Notes under the pieces: generated by a model
Database searches by the model: none
Told to the model about the DNA's origin: nothing
Seen by the model: only the letters and a program-made list of their open reading frames with translations
Shown: piece by piece, positions 9,930-21,145 of the stretch
How the letters are laid out: every line of letters begins with the position of its first letter
How positions within the stretch are numbered: the stretch's first letter is position 1
Source: Phytophthora sp. 'mugwort'
Taxonomy: Eukaryota; Oomycota; Peronosporomycetes; Peronosporales; Peronosporaceae
Length of the DNA: 64,000 nucleotides
Direction: 5' to 3'
NCBI GenBank assembly: GCA_033558025.1
Contig: JAUCEF010000006.1
Coordinates: forward strand, 992,001 to 1,056,000
Made by a program: the position numbers and the translations under genes

Positions 9930-11240
9930 CATTGCTGTCACCACCAAGCGCAAAGCTGACAGCCAACCACCTGACAGCTATCTCTCTGTTGCAGCTATCT
10001 CTTCGATCTCAACCGAGTCCCTCGAAAAGTACATGAATCTTCTGGCAAATGCCCTCGAGAACATCATCGCTGAAGTTCTCCCCGAGAAGTTTGGGATCGT
10101 ATAGGACGGCTGCTCTTTTCGCTCGGAGCACTATATTGCGGTATTTGCGACGTTCCTGCACTACGCCAATATAGAGAAGATCCTGCTCGCTATGCCCCCC
10201 CCCCCCCTCATGGACGACGATATCGTCGACCACTCTGCACCCGCCGACGTGAAATTCCTTCGGACCATTCTGGGGTTTTTCAAGCGCTCTCTTTCTGACG
10301 TGCTCTACATCATGGCCGACAACTGCCCCACGAACGGCTGCATTGCGTCGAAAATGAAGGTGCCCTTTGTAGGATGCGCCAGCCACAGACTCAACTTGGC
10401 TGTCATGGACTATATGGAGAGTTACGAGACGCTGCTGGAGAAGTTGCAGGCATTGATGCGTAAAATTTTAGCGGTTTCAACGCGTTGGACAGTCTTCGGT
10501 TAGTCCAATATCTCAATATTGTATATCGGTTACTAACTTATATTTTTTGTCAATTAGAAAAACAAAGCTGAGACAAGTACTGCGTCAGGCAACCCGGATT
10601 TCATCGAGCTTCCACATGGTTCAACGATACTTTGCGCTAAAAGACGCAATTAGCACGCTGGACGACGCGATAGCTGCGTTTCTCCAACCCGCTGAGAGGA
10701 GAACCAGCCCAAGGGGCTTCTCGACGAGTTGAAGGCGTTCGAATCCTTATCAAGAAAACTGCAAAGCGCTGATGGTCTATCGCTGCTTGAGGTTCGCGAT
10801 ATTTTCGACGCGCTGATCGCCGAGCATCCTAGTGTTGAAGTCTACCTATGGCCAGAAGCTGCTATCGTCCAGTAGCCTGACTTCGAAGATGCCTGCGCCA
10901 CAGTTCTGAGACAGCCTTACCCAGCAGCAGCGTACTCTGCTGCTTCCGTTTGCAGCGTCAGCAACTCCGGATGCAGGTCAAGGATAAGACACTTGGTTTC
11001 GCCGACCGAGTGCTGAAAAAGTGAAAAATGCTGCGCGAGCAGCCGTGTGAGTACCCTGGCAATGCAGTAGTTCCTCCTACTTCAAACATTTGCGAGCGCT
11101 TCTTCGTCAGGTGAAGCCTGGACTCGGCAGCCACAGCCAATGATTACTCCCGATCAACCTTGAGGTGATTTTGTTTCTCAAGGTGAACTGCCACCTTTGG
11201 AATGTGAAGACGGTTGCTGATGTCGTCAACGATAACAAGT
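9930..11240 (+). pseudogene. hAT-family transposase relic with a canonical intron
   Basis: Motifs in order: an N-terminal segment with ISTESLEKYMNLLANAL and DGCSFRSEHYIAVFATF; MADNCPTNGCIA and PFVGCASHRLNLAV (10312-10410), which is the hAT block around the catalytic Asp with the insertion-domain CxxH; RISSSFHMVQRYFALKDAI (about 10590-10650), equivalent to the family's TRWSST...RY block; and near the end TSNICERFF with a leucine-rich stretch (about 11075-11200), the C-terminal dimerisation region. An intron at 10499-10557 (GTTAGT, TACTAAC branch site, ATTAG; 59 bp) separates two of these blocks. In-frame stops near 10104 and 10875 and several frameshifts make it non-functional. A run of cytosines at 10195-10206 interrupts the coding part. 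Confidence 0.65.
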
Positions 11241-11759
11241 GAGGACAAGGTAGTAGAGGGGTATTGGCCTTACCAATGAAATAAGGTATTGCATAATACT
11301 AAGATCTCCCCTACGATTACTGACTTCTATGAGCTGCCTAAGTTTCATTGCAGTCGTATTTTCGGAGGGCCTGCAAGAAATGAAATTAAAAATTTGTTAC
11401 TTTTCTAGTATGTTTGCAAAAAACTCTAAAACGCAGACCAAGCGGTCTTTGGGGAGGCCAAAGCGGTGGGCTGCCAGACACACTTCCTTTTTTCAGTCTG
11501 CACCTCAAGCTTCCCCCCCCCCCCCCCGGCAACGACGTTTCACTCGCCTTGCCCGGCCCTTTAACGACCCGCCGTACCCTCAAGCCAGGCCCTGTCACCC
11601 GCCGCCTGCCCCTATAACACCCCTCCGTGCTCTCATGTATCCCCATCCAGAAGAATTCTGAGTCCGGCCCACTCTGTTGTTGCCCGAGCACGTATGCTCG
11701 AGGAGTACCGTGCCGGCGGGGATCGGATGCTCGCGTCGCTGCGCACACGGCATCTCCCC

Positions 11760-12796
11760 GTCGGCGGCACGTCGGATCGTCAAAAGAGTCAGCCGCTCCT
11801 CGCGGTGGATTCCGTAGCTCCTGCGTCAAGTGTGCCCCCCCAGATCGTGGCAGCGCTGGAGGGGAACCTAGACGACAACTGCACCTACACTGCAAGCGAT
11901 GAACGACATGGGCATGTTTGACTTCGGTCTGGACATCGCACGTCCACCATATCCGGCAAGCTGATCGGCATGCTGTACACACTAAAACAGGTAAGCTGCA
12001 TCGTACAGCCTAACTAACATTACAAGATGGAGATGGATTTATTATTTATTTTGAAGAGTATTCATCTTTAATCTGGCTGGTATTTACTATTACTAATTTA
12101 TATCCTAGGTGCGTGTCGAACCCCAGACATGCAACAATGATCTAACCAAGGATAAACGAAAGCAGTTTGCTAAGGACTTGCTCATCCACATGCGACTGAC
12201 GACTTCATCATGTATTACGACGAGACAAACTTCAACATTTACTGCAAGCACACGCAAGGGCACGCCAAAGTGAGCGAGCGTGCGACAGTTGTGCAGCCAC
12301 TGGCGAAGGTCGCCAACCTTCAGGTACAGTGCACTGTTTCGACTGAGGTCGGACTGGTCCATCATAGACTGGAACGCGGCAGTATCCGGATGGTCGTCAA
12401 CGCGGCCTTCGTGGATGAGATCTACGCGAACGTGAAGGCCTCGCAAATGTACGTTGACAAACTTCAAGGGAAGCAGATTGTGGTCGGTCTCGACAACGCA
12501 CCGGCGAACAGCCGAACAAAAGACCATGTCGTGGAGCAAGACGACCTGGTGCTTCTTCGCCTAGCACCATACTCGCCGGTGTGCAACCCTATGAGGGTTG
12601 CTTCAGAGTACTCAAGGCGCGGATCAAGGCAGACCTCGCGTTGGTGGGCGAAGATCTGGTGGCTGTTCGACCGCGTCGCAAGAATGCGGAGACTCGCATG
12701 ATGATTTTGGAAGACGCTGCTCGCCACAACATCAGTTGCATGGACCTTCGTCTGGTTAACAAGCTCTGCATATCCAGCATAATCTGCCGCCGCTGA
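11760..12796 (+). pseudogene. Tc1/IS630-like transposase relic with an intron
   Basis: Matches the oomycete Tc1-like DDE transposases. The N-terminal helix-turn-helix part is degraded but LDDNCTYT and the pre-intron SKLIGMLYTLKQ block are readable. A clear intron follows at 11991-12108 (GTAAGC...CTAG, with TACTAAT upstream of the acceptor); splicing joins LKQ to VRVEPQTCNNDLTKDKRK. The catalytic core then reads YYDETNFNIYC (first acidic block), VSTEVGLVHHRLERGSI, VVGLDNAPANS (second Asp) and LLRLAPYSPVCNP followed by GCFRVLKARIK. Two lesions are obvious: a frameshift just before YYDET (near 12195) and a one-base loss near 12592 that separates CNP from the catalytic Glu segment. A poly-C run at 11514-11527 lies upstream. 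Confidence 0.72.
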
Positions 12797-13114
12797 GCGT
12801 ACGGAAGGCATGCAATACGGCACTTAATCGGGGGTGTCAATAACGGCTCCACCGCTTTGCTCTAGGTTTCAATGTAATTTCGTATTCTCCTTTTTAAATT
12901 TCAAAATTCAGTTTAAATTTGTAAGAAATCGTATTGCTCTGCATTAGCACCGCTTTGGACCGGGGCAAAAGTGTAATATCCGTAAAGTAAGGATAGTAAA
13001 TATTGGAAATTATACCGACAGCTTTTTTGGCTTTCACAAGAAGAATAGGGTTAATGGTTTTTAAAATCCAACTGTCGTAACATCAGAGCGATCGAAGCAT
13101 ATTAACTAGGTCTA
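12797..13114. other. AT-rich spacer, no gene
   Basis: About 320 bp of AT-rich sequence between the Tc1-like relic and a LINE fragment. I see no coding frame; a 3' end of the Tc1-like element may lie here, but no inverted-repeat partner was found for it. Confidence 0.35.
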
Positions 13115-13740
13115 AGAAGGGTTAAAGCTGATTCGATAGCAGCTTTTGGCCAATCAAGTCGATTTGTAGATGATTCGCCCAACCGACCAAGACAGGCAAT
13201 TTTAGACGCAATTCACAATACCCTAATGCCTAGCTATACGGAAGCACTGATAATACCCCTGCGCAAGAAATGAGACCCGGCCGATGGACTACCGGCCAAT
13301 ATCCCTCTTGCAAACGGCGTACAATGTTTTGCTAAGGTCGTGGCGACTCGTAAAATCAAGCAATCCAGCCACACGTCATAGGAGACACTCAACAGAGTTC
13401 GTGCACTGACGGCAAAAGCGGAAAGCTGTGTCATGATGTTCGCATGGCTTCTCTCGGCAGCCCCCGAAGAGGTAGTAACACCAATTCTAGTCGTCTCATC
13501 CTGTTCCTCGACTAAAAAAAATGTATGATACCGTAGACAGAGCATTTTTCCTAAAAGTGCTACGATACTTCGGGTTTTCGGAAGCCTTCGTTCTACTCGT
13601 CAGATTGCACGCGACACAACAGCGAGATTTTTCGCAAATGATATCATGTCGGAGGCGATGCCGAAGTCAGGCATTCGTCACGGATGCCCGCTCGCGTCGC
13701 TGTTGTTCTTATTACTAGTGGAATTCTGGGGAAACTAGTG
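13115..13740 (+). mobile_element. LINE reverse-transcriptase fragment
   Basis: A truncated non-LTR retrotransposon. The recognisable part is the reverse transcriptase: LFLD followed by MYDTVDRAFFLKVLRYFGF (about 13505-13580), the block containing the first catalytic Asp, and after a frameshift IRHGCPLASLLFLLLVEF (about 13670-13730), the conserved G-x-x-Q/H-G-C-P-L-A-P block. Upstream sequence from 13115 keeps weaker similarity to the preceding RT region (PANIPLA-like). The YADD catalytic block and everything downstream are missing, so this is a dead fragment. Confidence 0.6.
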
Positions 13741-13761
13741 CAGCAATCGCCTCAGTTACAG

Positions 13762-13935
13762 GGCTGGAATGATGGATTACCCGTCGACGCAGTCGGCGGT
13801 GAGTTTGTCTTTCCGCATCTGCGAGACATGTCTAAACGCACGCAGCACAACAGCTAGTCGTCGTAGATACACAAACCGACAACCCAGTGCAGGATCTGCG
13901 GCCCTTCTCGGTCATTGCTTGATTTCTAGGCTAAA
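13762..13935. repeat. Left copy of a direct repeat flanking the DIRS-like element
   Basis: Sequence beginning GATTACCCGTCGACGCAGTC (from 13775) recurs with substitutions at 18809 onward, in the same orientation. The two copies lie just outside the DIRS-like coding region and are likely its terminal or internal complementary repeats. Confidence 0.55.
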
Positions 13936-13989
13936 GCTAATATCCTTCGAACCGAAACCCTTCGGCTCCGGATCTCAGGTGGAACTCGA

Positions 13990-16900
13990 CGCACTACTAC
14001 TATTTTAAGCCGGACAGTTTGGACACCGCCGGGCTTGCTTACTCTTCCGGCCAACCGGCTGAGAAGACGAGATCGATTTACACCGGGTGACGATGGGGCG
14101 ACTTGGATTCCCACTCTGTGAGGTTACCTCTGGCTACCATACGGGGACGTGAAGTGTCCAGGTTGGAGGCGCAAATGGGTCTGGGATCCTACATCCGGAG
14201 CTGTGCATGCATGGCTCATCGCTGGAACGGCGCAACGGAGAGATGGAGCTACAGTGTCGTGACTGGATATCATCGGAATGATACTCCGGAACGATGTGTT
14301 CTCCACGTCAAGGCCCCAGTCGACAACTTTGACTTCGTGTACGGCTCGGATCGCACGCAAGACTTGCTCGCCGAAACATACGCGTTGTGTCTGTACGAAG
14401 GACAGTTGACAATAGCGCTGATGCCAGCCGAGATGCGATCCATCCATGAGGAAGCCTATCCATTCTTTAAATCCGTGGGACGTTGGCGCTGCGATATATT
14501 GCTTCCGTCTGTACCAAGGTCGGCGTCAACCCCCTAGCTGAAAAGTGGTCGTTCCCTTACTTGACGTCGCGAGTATGCAGGTGTCCCAGGCTGCGGCGAA
14601 ATACGTGCTGGTTTACGTGTTTCATCGTGACGGGCAACGTCGAGCTCCAGCTTCTGTGAAACTGGGTTAGTCTATCTTCGATGAAATCGATAACCAACCA
14701 GTTGGAACGCCTGAGCTGCCCACCAGACAGCCTCGGCCGGCGACTCCCGCCTTACTCGACCCATCCCAAGAATCCGATGAAGATAGTGACTCTGGCGAGG
14801 ACAGCACTAGCACTATGGTCTCTACGGCTTGGGCCCTCGCGCAACGCCTGCGCGAGAATGATCTCATGAAGATCGGTATCGAGCTCACATCCACCCGCGG
14901 CTGGCCCATCTCGACGCAGACTCCGTTCTACGTTCACGCCAACGCCTTCGGGGGTCATTCCCAGGTGAAGGCGTTTGCAAGGTTCAATTTCGGTCTTCAC
15001 GACACCAGAACACGGTACACCAAGCGATTATGAAAGGTACGTACGCTAGTACGGACCCCCTCCTATTTGTTGATCATATGCAGGCCCAAACCGAGTTGCT
15101 GGCATTCCTGCCTCACCCCGCTGTACTCAAGGCTACTTTGCGTGCGAATTCGGAACGCGAAATCTGTCAATCGTGCATTTAGGACGGCTGGATACGATGT
15201 CCCGCCGAAAGATGCTGGGCAAGCACGATATGTGTGACTTTTCGAGCAGTAATAGGTTAATTGTCCCGGTGAAAGGTGAATCTGTGGACGACATTCTAGC
15301 CGCCCTGGATGTGCTATCTCTCATCGTGGAAGAAGTCTCCCGCCCATTCGTCGGGAAGTCCTCACACCGCCCCGAAAGTTCTTTCTTCAGCAGAAAACTT
15401 TCTGCAGCACGGCTGACTTCGAGAGCATAGCGGACCTCGTCTTTTGAATAGACTCTCGAGAAAATCAGGACCTTCGTGGCGGTGGGTTCTATTGATCGCT
15501 GCAACAGTATCGAGGGTGAATTTAATGTGGCTCATGAGCAATTCGTCCAAGTCCAGAACGCCTTGCACGAGCGTCGGCTTACTAATCTCGCGCACGGGCA
15601 CCCTGGGCCACGCACACATTCGTTTGGCGGTGTGAAGACTGATGGAAGTGGCCGGGCGCGTCCGAGCTCCGGTGCGAAACGGGTCCCTGAGCCCTTCGGG
15701 CACTGCCGAGTGAGAACGGAAAGAAGATCTGCATGCGGTTCCTCCCCAACCAAGAATGCCGTGCTCGCGGACCTCCGTGTACGTACAATGCACGAGGAGA
15801 TTTTCCGGCCACGAACCTTGGCTGGGACTGTGCGGGATTTTATCGAAGCCAACTACAGTGGTTTGAAACCCGAGTTTCGCGGCCTGGGATGGTGCCGAAG
15901 CGAACGGCTAAAGGTCTGTCGGCCGGTTGACGATCTGCCACCTCTATCACCCACAACGGAGAGCGCCGCGAGAAGGGAGATGCGGGCATACCGCCAAGTT
16001 ACAAGTCCGGTTCCAGCTCCGTTTAACCCGATAATACAAGCGGACGGCACCTGCAAACTTGATGGATCACCAGTGCACCTTGACCCGATACCGGGAAGTT
16101 TTTCGGGTCGTCGTTCTGCTGGCTGTTGGTTCGTGGTGGTTTGCATGGACCGAGCGATCACACGATTGGAGTTAGTACTTCTCCAAGGAGAGGAGTATTG
16201 GTATCGCCATCGTCCGCACCACATCCTAACCGTCGCCGGGCGATCAATGCCTTTATCAAGAACTTCCGAAAGGCCAGGATGAGGATCGATGTCTTTTGCT
16301 GGACATTGATTTCCTCGGCCGTTCCGATGTGGTCTTTGCAGCCCTTTCGGTGCGGTATCGAAGGGTGACAAACATCTATCTGAAGACGTATGCGTTATTC
16401 ACTACCTTTCCTTCCCCGAAAATCGATTCATTAAGGATTTACCCTCCCGGCTACAAAGGTCAATGTCAGTTACGATGGCGCCCACGCTATTGCTTCTCTG
16501 ATTGAAGAGGTCGAGCATGCACTACCCGGTCTGGCTCGTATGATGTCCGGGAATGTTAGTGACGCGTTTCGGCACATTCCCCTTCACGCTTATCACTGTG
16601 GTAAGTTCACCGGCACCATCTCGGAACTTGGCGCTCCCGTAATGGGTTTATGCTACCCCTCTGGCTAAAAAAAACGCACCCGCGTCTTATGCAGTCGCTG
16701 GCGGAGCTGCCAATCATTTATACTCCGCTGCACGTCCAACATGGGCACTGCAACCGAAACCAGGCGCGTCCACTTTCGATGGAAAGGTGTGATGTGATGA
16801 CCACACGTGCACGGCTACGCGAGGCTGCGGAGGGGCTCAGCCCGTCGATGGTTTACATTCTCGGTTCGTTCGAGTGATTTGTTTGGGGGTCTGTACGCGG

Positions 16901-18718
16901 CCTTCGCTAGGATTTTAGCGGCGCAATGTATCGATGGCCGCGGTAGAAAGCTCGCCGGTGCGTACGAGCACTACCAGGTCGTCCCCGTTCGTCGAAGTCA
17001 TAGCTCAACCGCTCTCTGGATTCCTTACGACACGTGGTTACCTGTGTGCGTCCAGCCGTACCATTTCCCAGCGTCTGGCTGACGCGCAACGCCGCACCAA
17101 GACATTTGGCATCGTCCCGTTGTCCAACTCCGCTGTTGATGATTTACATTGGTTTATGGCGATCCTGTCTGCGACGCATTTGAATGCCTTCCCCCCTCGC
17201 GCGGTTTACCAACTCACAAGCCCCGTTGGTGGAGGTTTAATAAACGCTAGTAACTCTGGACCGTGCGCTCTTTTACCGGCTCGATGGGAGTACCTTCAGG
17301 TTCGTTTCGATGGAGAAGAACCCACAGCCATCCGCTAGCAGAAACGGGGCCACGACTACAAGTTTGGTATCCATATTCGCGATCTGACGAGCGCTGTCTC
17401 CGCAGCTCTCACGTGGGGCCATCACTGGGCTGCCTGCTCTCCCAATCAAGAGGTGCATGTCCGCCTGCGAATCGACAACACATCCGCCATAGCCTGGAAC
17501 AACAAGCGATTGACCCAAAATCGGTTCGCGCGGATGCTGCTCTGACTTCTTGCGCTACAAGCAGCCTGGCATCATTTTTACCTGTCTGGTGAGCACATTC
17601 CGGGGTGTAGATCATCATGGCGGATGCACAGCCGCGTTTGGGAGTCGCGGAAAAAACACCCATGTGTTTATTAACTTGTGTGCGGGTTGGTGTCAGGTTA
17701 CGATCCCTCCGAGCTCGCGCAAACACTCGCAGGTCTGGGAGCGCTGCTCCATACGTGATCTCTAGCGGCTTAATCGCAACGGGCGTACTCGCGCGCGTGG
17801 AGCAAGCGAGAATCTTGATGTTAGTTTATACAGTATTCGACGTGGTTGCCTCGCGATGCAACATCGGCGTTCACGCGCAGCTGGGTGGTTTCGCTGTTTT
17901 CCTCTGGAAGTTTGGTATGAACCACCAGCTTGGAAATCTTATGGCATCATCTGCTCGAAGTTGTGCGCTGTTCGCTGGCGCCATCGTTTAAAGCGCGGAT
18001 ACGACCCCGGCGTGGCTTCCCATCACTCCTTGATGCTCCGCGGCTTTCGTTGGCCTACCTGTCCGTCCTCAAGCAACTACCCTTGTCAGCAAGTTTACTC
18101 CGGCAGATTTACAATCGATTGGACATCCACCAGCCTACTAACCAACGGGTTTGGGATGGTTTGTTCTGAGCTATTTCTTTCTGCTCACAAGTCGGCGTGT
18201 TTGTTCATGGTAAGAATTACCACCCGTTTGTTCTCCGTTTGGGCGACATCCAGCTCTGCTATAATGAAGGGCGTATTGTCAAGTCGAGGCAAGCGACGGT
18301 GTGTGAGATACTGCTTTGTGGCGCCTAGAACAACCCGTTTGAACGTGAGGCGCTCCGATTCCAGCGCGCATGGATGCTATGTCCAGTGCGGGTCACACAG
18401 CGGATCAAGCAGGCAGCGAAACGACTCGGAACGGGACTCGATGAACCAGCCCTCAAGACGGGCAGATCTGGCGGATTATCATCTAGCCAGGTTGAGGTGA
18501 TCGTCCAGACTGTAGCATCTGAGGCAGGGCTCGATGCTAGTCGTTTCTCAACTCACTCAGTGCGTATCGGCCGTGCTACCAAGCTGCACAACGCAGGAGC
18601 AGATAGGCTCATCATCAATTGCTCGGGCGGGCGTCCTCATGCTTTGAAGACTATCCTGCGTTTAGGTCGGAAGTCTCTGCAGGTATGCCGGCCCAAATGT
18701 GCCAGTGAGCGCCATTAA
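13990..18718 (+). mobile_element. DIRS-like tyrosine-recombinase retrotransposon, decayed
   Basis: Coding blocks appear in the order expected for a DIRS element. ORF1/gag-like frames lie at about 14103-15040 and 15060-15640, the first being the most open (144 residues). A small zinc-finger-like segment with ICMRFLPNQECRARGPPC sits at about 15728-15780. Reverse-transcriptase remains include FTGTISELG and YSAARPTWALQPKP followed by ASTFDGKV and CDDHTC (about 16595-16805). The RNase H region reads ALLPARWEYLQVRFDGEE then RLRIDNTSAIAWNNKRLT (about 17260-17520). A tyrosine recombinase follows, with FSTHSVRIGRAT and NAGADRLII at about 18545-18620, where HSVR fits the His-x-x-Arg box. There is no DDE integrase. 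Frame changes and stops occur throughout. The block is flanked by direct repeats (13762-13935 and 18801-18970). Confidence 0.62.
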
Positions 18719-18752
18719 GGAATTATCAAGATGGGGATCATCCACGACAGTC

Positions 18753-18970
18753 CCAACCAACGGAGTAATACATTATATTTGTCCCGACGAGAAGATCCTT
18801 GGAAATGGCGGATTACCCGTCAACGCAGTCGGCGGGGAATCTGTCTTCCGGATCTGCGAGGCATGTCTATACGCGCGCAGCACAATAGCCAGTCATCATG
18901 GGGACACAACCCGACAATCGTGCCGGCTCCGCGGTCATTCTGGGTCATTATTCCTCTAAACCAGATAATG
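18753..18970. repeat. Right copy of the DIRS-flanking repeat
   Basis: Positions 18809-18970 repeat the left flank (GATTACCCGTCAACGCAGTC and what follows) in the same orientation. The adjoining 18753-18806 (CGGAGTAATACATTATATTT and onward, to AAGATCCTTGG) has a third partial copy at 20903-20956. Confidence 0.55.
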
Positions 18971-19279
18971 TCATTTCAGGCTGCTACTGCACTGCTAATA
19001 GACCCCCTCACTTAGTTTGAGCGCTGCTGATGTGCGCAGTCGCTGAGCGGCATTGTAAGAACTGAGAAACATGTTATAGTAACGGAGGCAAACTAACTGG
19101 GATGATCCTATTGAAGACATCTCTTATCTGATTAAACAAGGAGCTTCAGGCATTGAATGCACACTCATCAACTAATTGGAACGTCTAGTAGGCGGTGCTT
19201 AATTGCGTAGCTGCGTCCTCCATGCCGCTGCTGGGACTTCGTCGTCGTCGTCGTCCTCCGAGTCATCAGGCGGCACCGC

Positions 19280-20160
19280 TGTCGCTAGATGCAGATACCG
19301 TCTCTCTGGAGCGCGGCGGTGCGCCTCTCGTCTCTTCGCGAGTCGCGTCGTCCCAATGTGGTTCAACCGGCGCAGATAGTCTCGGTAGTTGTATCAGTGT
19401 GCTGAAGAGGGGTATGCGCTCGGGCCTGGACGTTGGTCAAGGACACGCATGCTCTGAAGTACATTTCGTACTTCTCCTCTTTCCAACGGTATTTATTGCT
19501 GCATTAGGCCCATAGCGAACAGAGCCTACCGAAATAGTTCTCGACTATGATTCTGGCTGACGAAATATTGCGGTTTGTTGCCTCGTCGAGCGTTAGGGGG
19601 TGCTGTAGAGACGGCGCTTGGGATGAACAACACGATACGTTTCGGCTAGGCCTTGGTATCTTTTACGGCTAGAATAGTCCACGAGGATGGTATTCTTCGG
19701 GGGGAGTACCATCATCAGGCAGCGTTTCTTCAAATGCATATTTGCTTGCAGCGGCTTGGTGGAATGCCTCGTTGTGGCGAAATATGGTGATGTCACCACC
19801 GAGCCGCGAAATGCAGGGAGCAGTTTATGAATATCTCGGTGGGAGTTACAGAGTGCTCGGGCTTGTATCTATGACGTTATGTTTTGCACACTGTAGAATA
19901 CAGCGCGCTCCTCTTTCGAGCCGCTCTTCATCGTGGACTGCTGAAACGTTATGTCGACCGCGTAGCGAGCGACAGGGTAGTGACGAAATGCATGTCTGTT
20001 TAGTACCACCCTCCTCATAGAGTCGGTTTTGGCCGCGTCCTCCACGTACAACGTGTACAGGTGCAGGTGGGGCAACAGCAGCTCGAGGAAATGCACGATC
20101 ATTTTTTCAAATGCAGCGGGCTTGACTCCAAAGAACTTTGCTAAGACGGAGCACTCACCA
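19280..20160 (-). pseudogene. PIF/Harbinger-like (DDE_Tnp_4) transposase relic
   Basis: Read on the minus strand the pieces are: FFGVKPAAFEKMIVHFLELL (about 20150-20075), then YPVARYAVDITFQQSTM (about 19990-19935), the region before the first catalytic Asp in DDE_Tnp_4 proteins, with GYKPEHSV shortly after. They are followed by NEAFHQ and, after frameshifts, by SSARIIVENYFGRLCSLW (about 19570-19515) and YFRACVSLTNVQ, which are the C-terminal helix with the catalytic Glu block. Frameshifts and stops separate all of these. There is no open frame over the whole gene, and I could not see terminal inverted repeats. Confidence 0.6.
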
Positions 20161-20169
20161 CCGCACTAA

Positions 20170-21140
20170 GTGTCATAAAGAACACGTACATAGCCGTCTT
20201 TGTTCATCGTTTACCCTGTGCACATTTCACCTCGTCGACATGAAGTCGCTGACGAACCCATCCAAACTCACAATCTCGGACGGAATGAAATTTATCATGC
20301 GGAGCACGCCTCAATGAAGATAATATCGCGGAAAGTATCAAGCACTGGGTCAGGGCGAGGCCTCGTCGCCGTCGCTAGTAGGCAACATACCAAGTGGCGG
20401 CGTGCACGGTTGCTAACACCGTCAGCCGCTCGGCCCTGAAGCTGCAGGTAAGCACGATGTGCATAATTGCCGTCAAACCCTCGGTGGGAACCCGTGGACT
20501 CCATTTAGCCTTGAGTTGGGCGGGTCGCCGCGGGGGCAAAGTGTGAGAAGCGCGGGTAGTCGTTCGAGCGGCAGGGGGCCTTAAAGATGAGGAAACGATC
20601 GGTGGATAGTTGGCAGATAGATATTTGCGAAATGATATCAGCATCCTACCGGAACTACCTCCGTTCTTATGCCATCCTGTAGTGCACCAATCATCCCTGC
20701 TCTCCTGCAGCCCGAGGGAATTGATACTAAGATACTCAGCTGACAATTGCATATCGCAGGGGAAGCACTCTCGTTTGACCTTTATCCGACAGTACTATGC
20801 TTATTAATGAAGAGGACTATTGGAGTGGCATGGAGGGTTATCTTTAGCCTAGAAATCAACCAGTTTGATTTATAGGCTAAAGCTAACCCTCCACGTCACT
20901 CTCAGGCAACGGAACCATACATTACATTTGACCCACCAGAAGATCTTTGGAAAAACCGAATACCGTATGATCGTAGTCCTAGGCGTCATCGAAGTAGCAC
21001 ATTCGACAAATCTTAGAATCAACAGATGGAAGAAAATCGTATTTTTATTAGGTAAAGCAGTGTGTTTTACTTATCGGTATCGTCTTCGCTATCACCGGTG
21101 ATGTCGTCGCCGGATCCGATATTGTCATCAGACACAACTT
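20170..21140. other. Region without a gene; contains a third DIRS-flank repeat
   Basis: About 1 kb with only short open frames. Positions 20903-20956 match 18753-18806 with a few substitutions. The phrase GGCTAAAGCTAA at about 20875 also occurs at about 13929 beside the left repeat. This suggests a further decayed terminus of the same element family. Confidence 0.4.
20903..20956. repeat. Partial third copy of the DIRS-flank repeat
   Basis: About 54 bp similar to 18753-18806 in the same orientation, ending in AGATCTTTGGAAA versus AGATCCTTGGAAA. Confidence 0.5.
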
Positions 21141-21145
21141 CTCCA

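Noticed and set aside
10009..10386. 125-codon minus-strand open frame
   Set aside because: Antisense shadow of the hAT transposase, whose conserved blocks are on the plus strand.
11386..11982. 198-codon minus-strand open frame
   Set aside because: It runs antisense to the Tc1-like relic and over a poly-C tract. Its composition is Arg/Pro/Gly rich with no motif, while the plus strand carries recognisable transposase blocks.
15476..16282. 268-codon plus-strand frame as a separate host gene
   Set aside because: It is Arg/Ser rich without domain signs and lies inside the DIRS-like element; a zinc-finger-like segment of that element is read in another frame of the same stretch.
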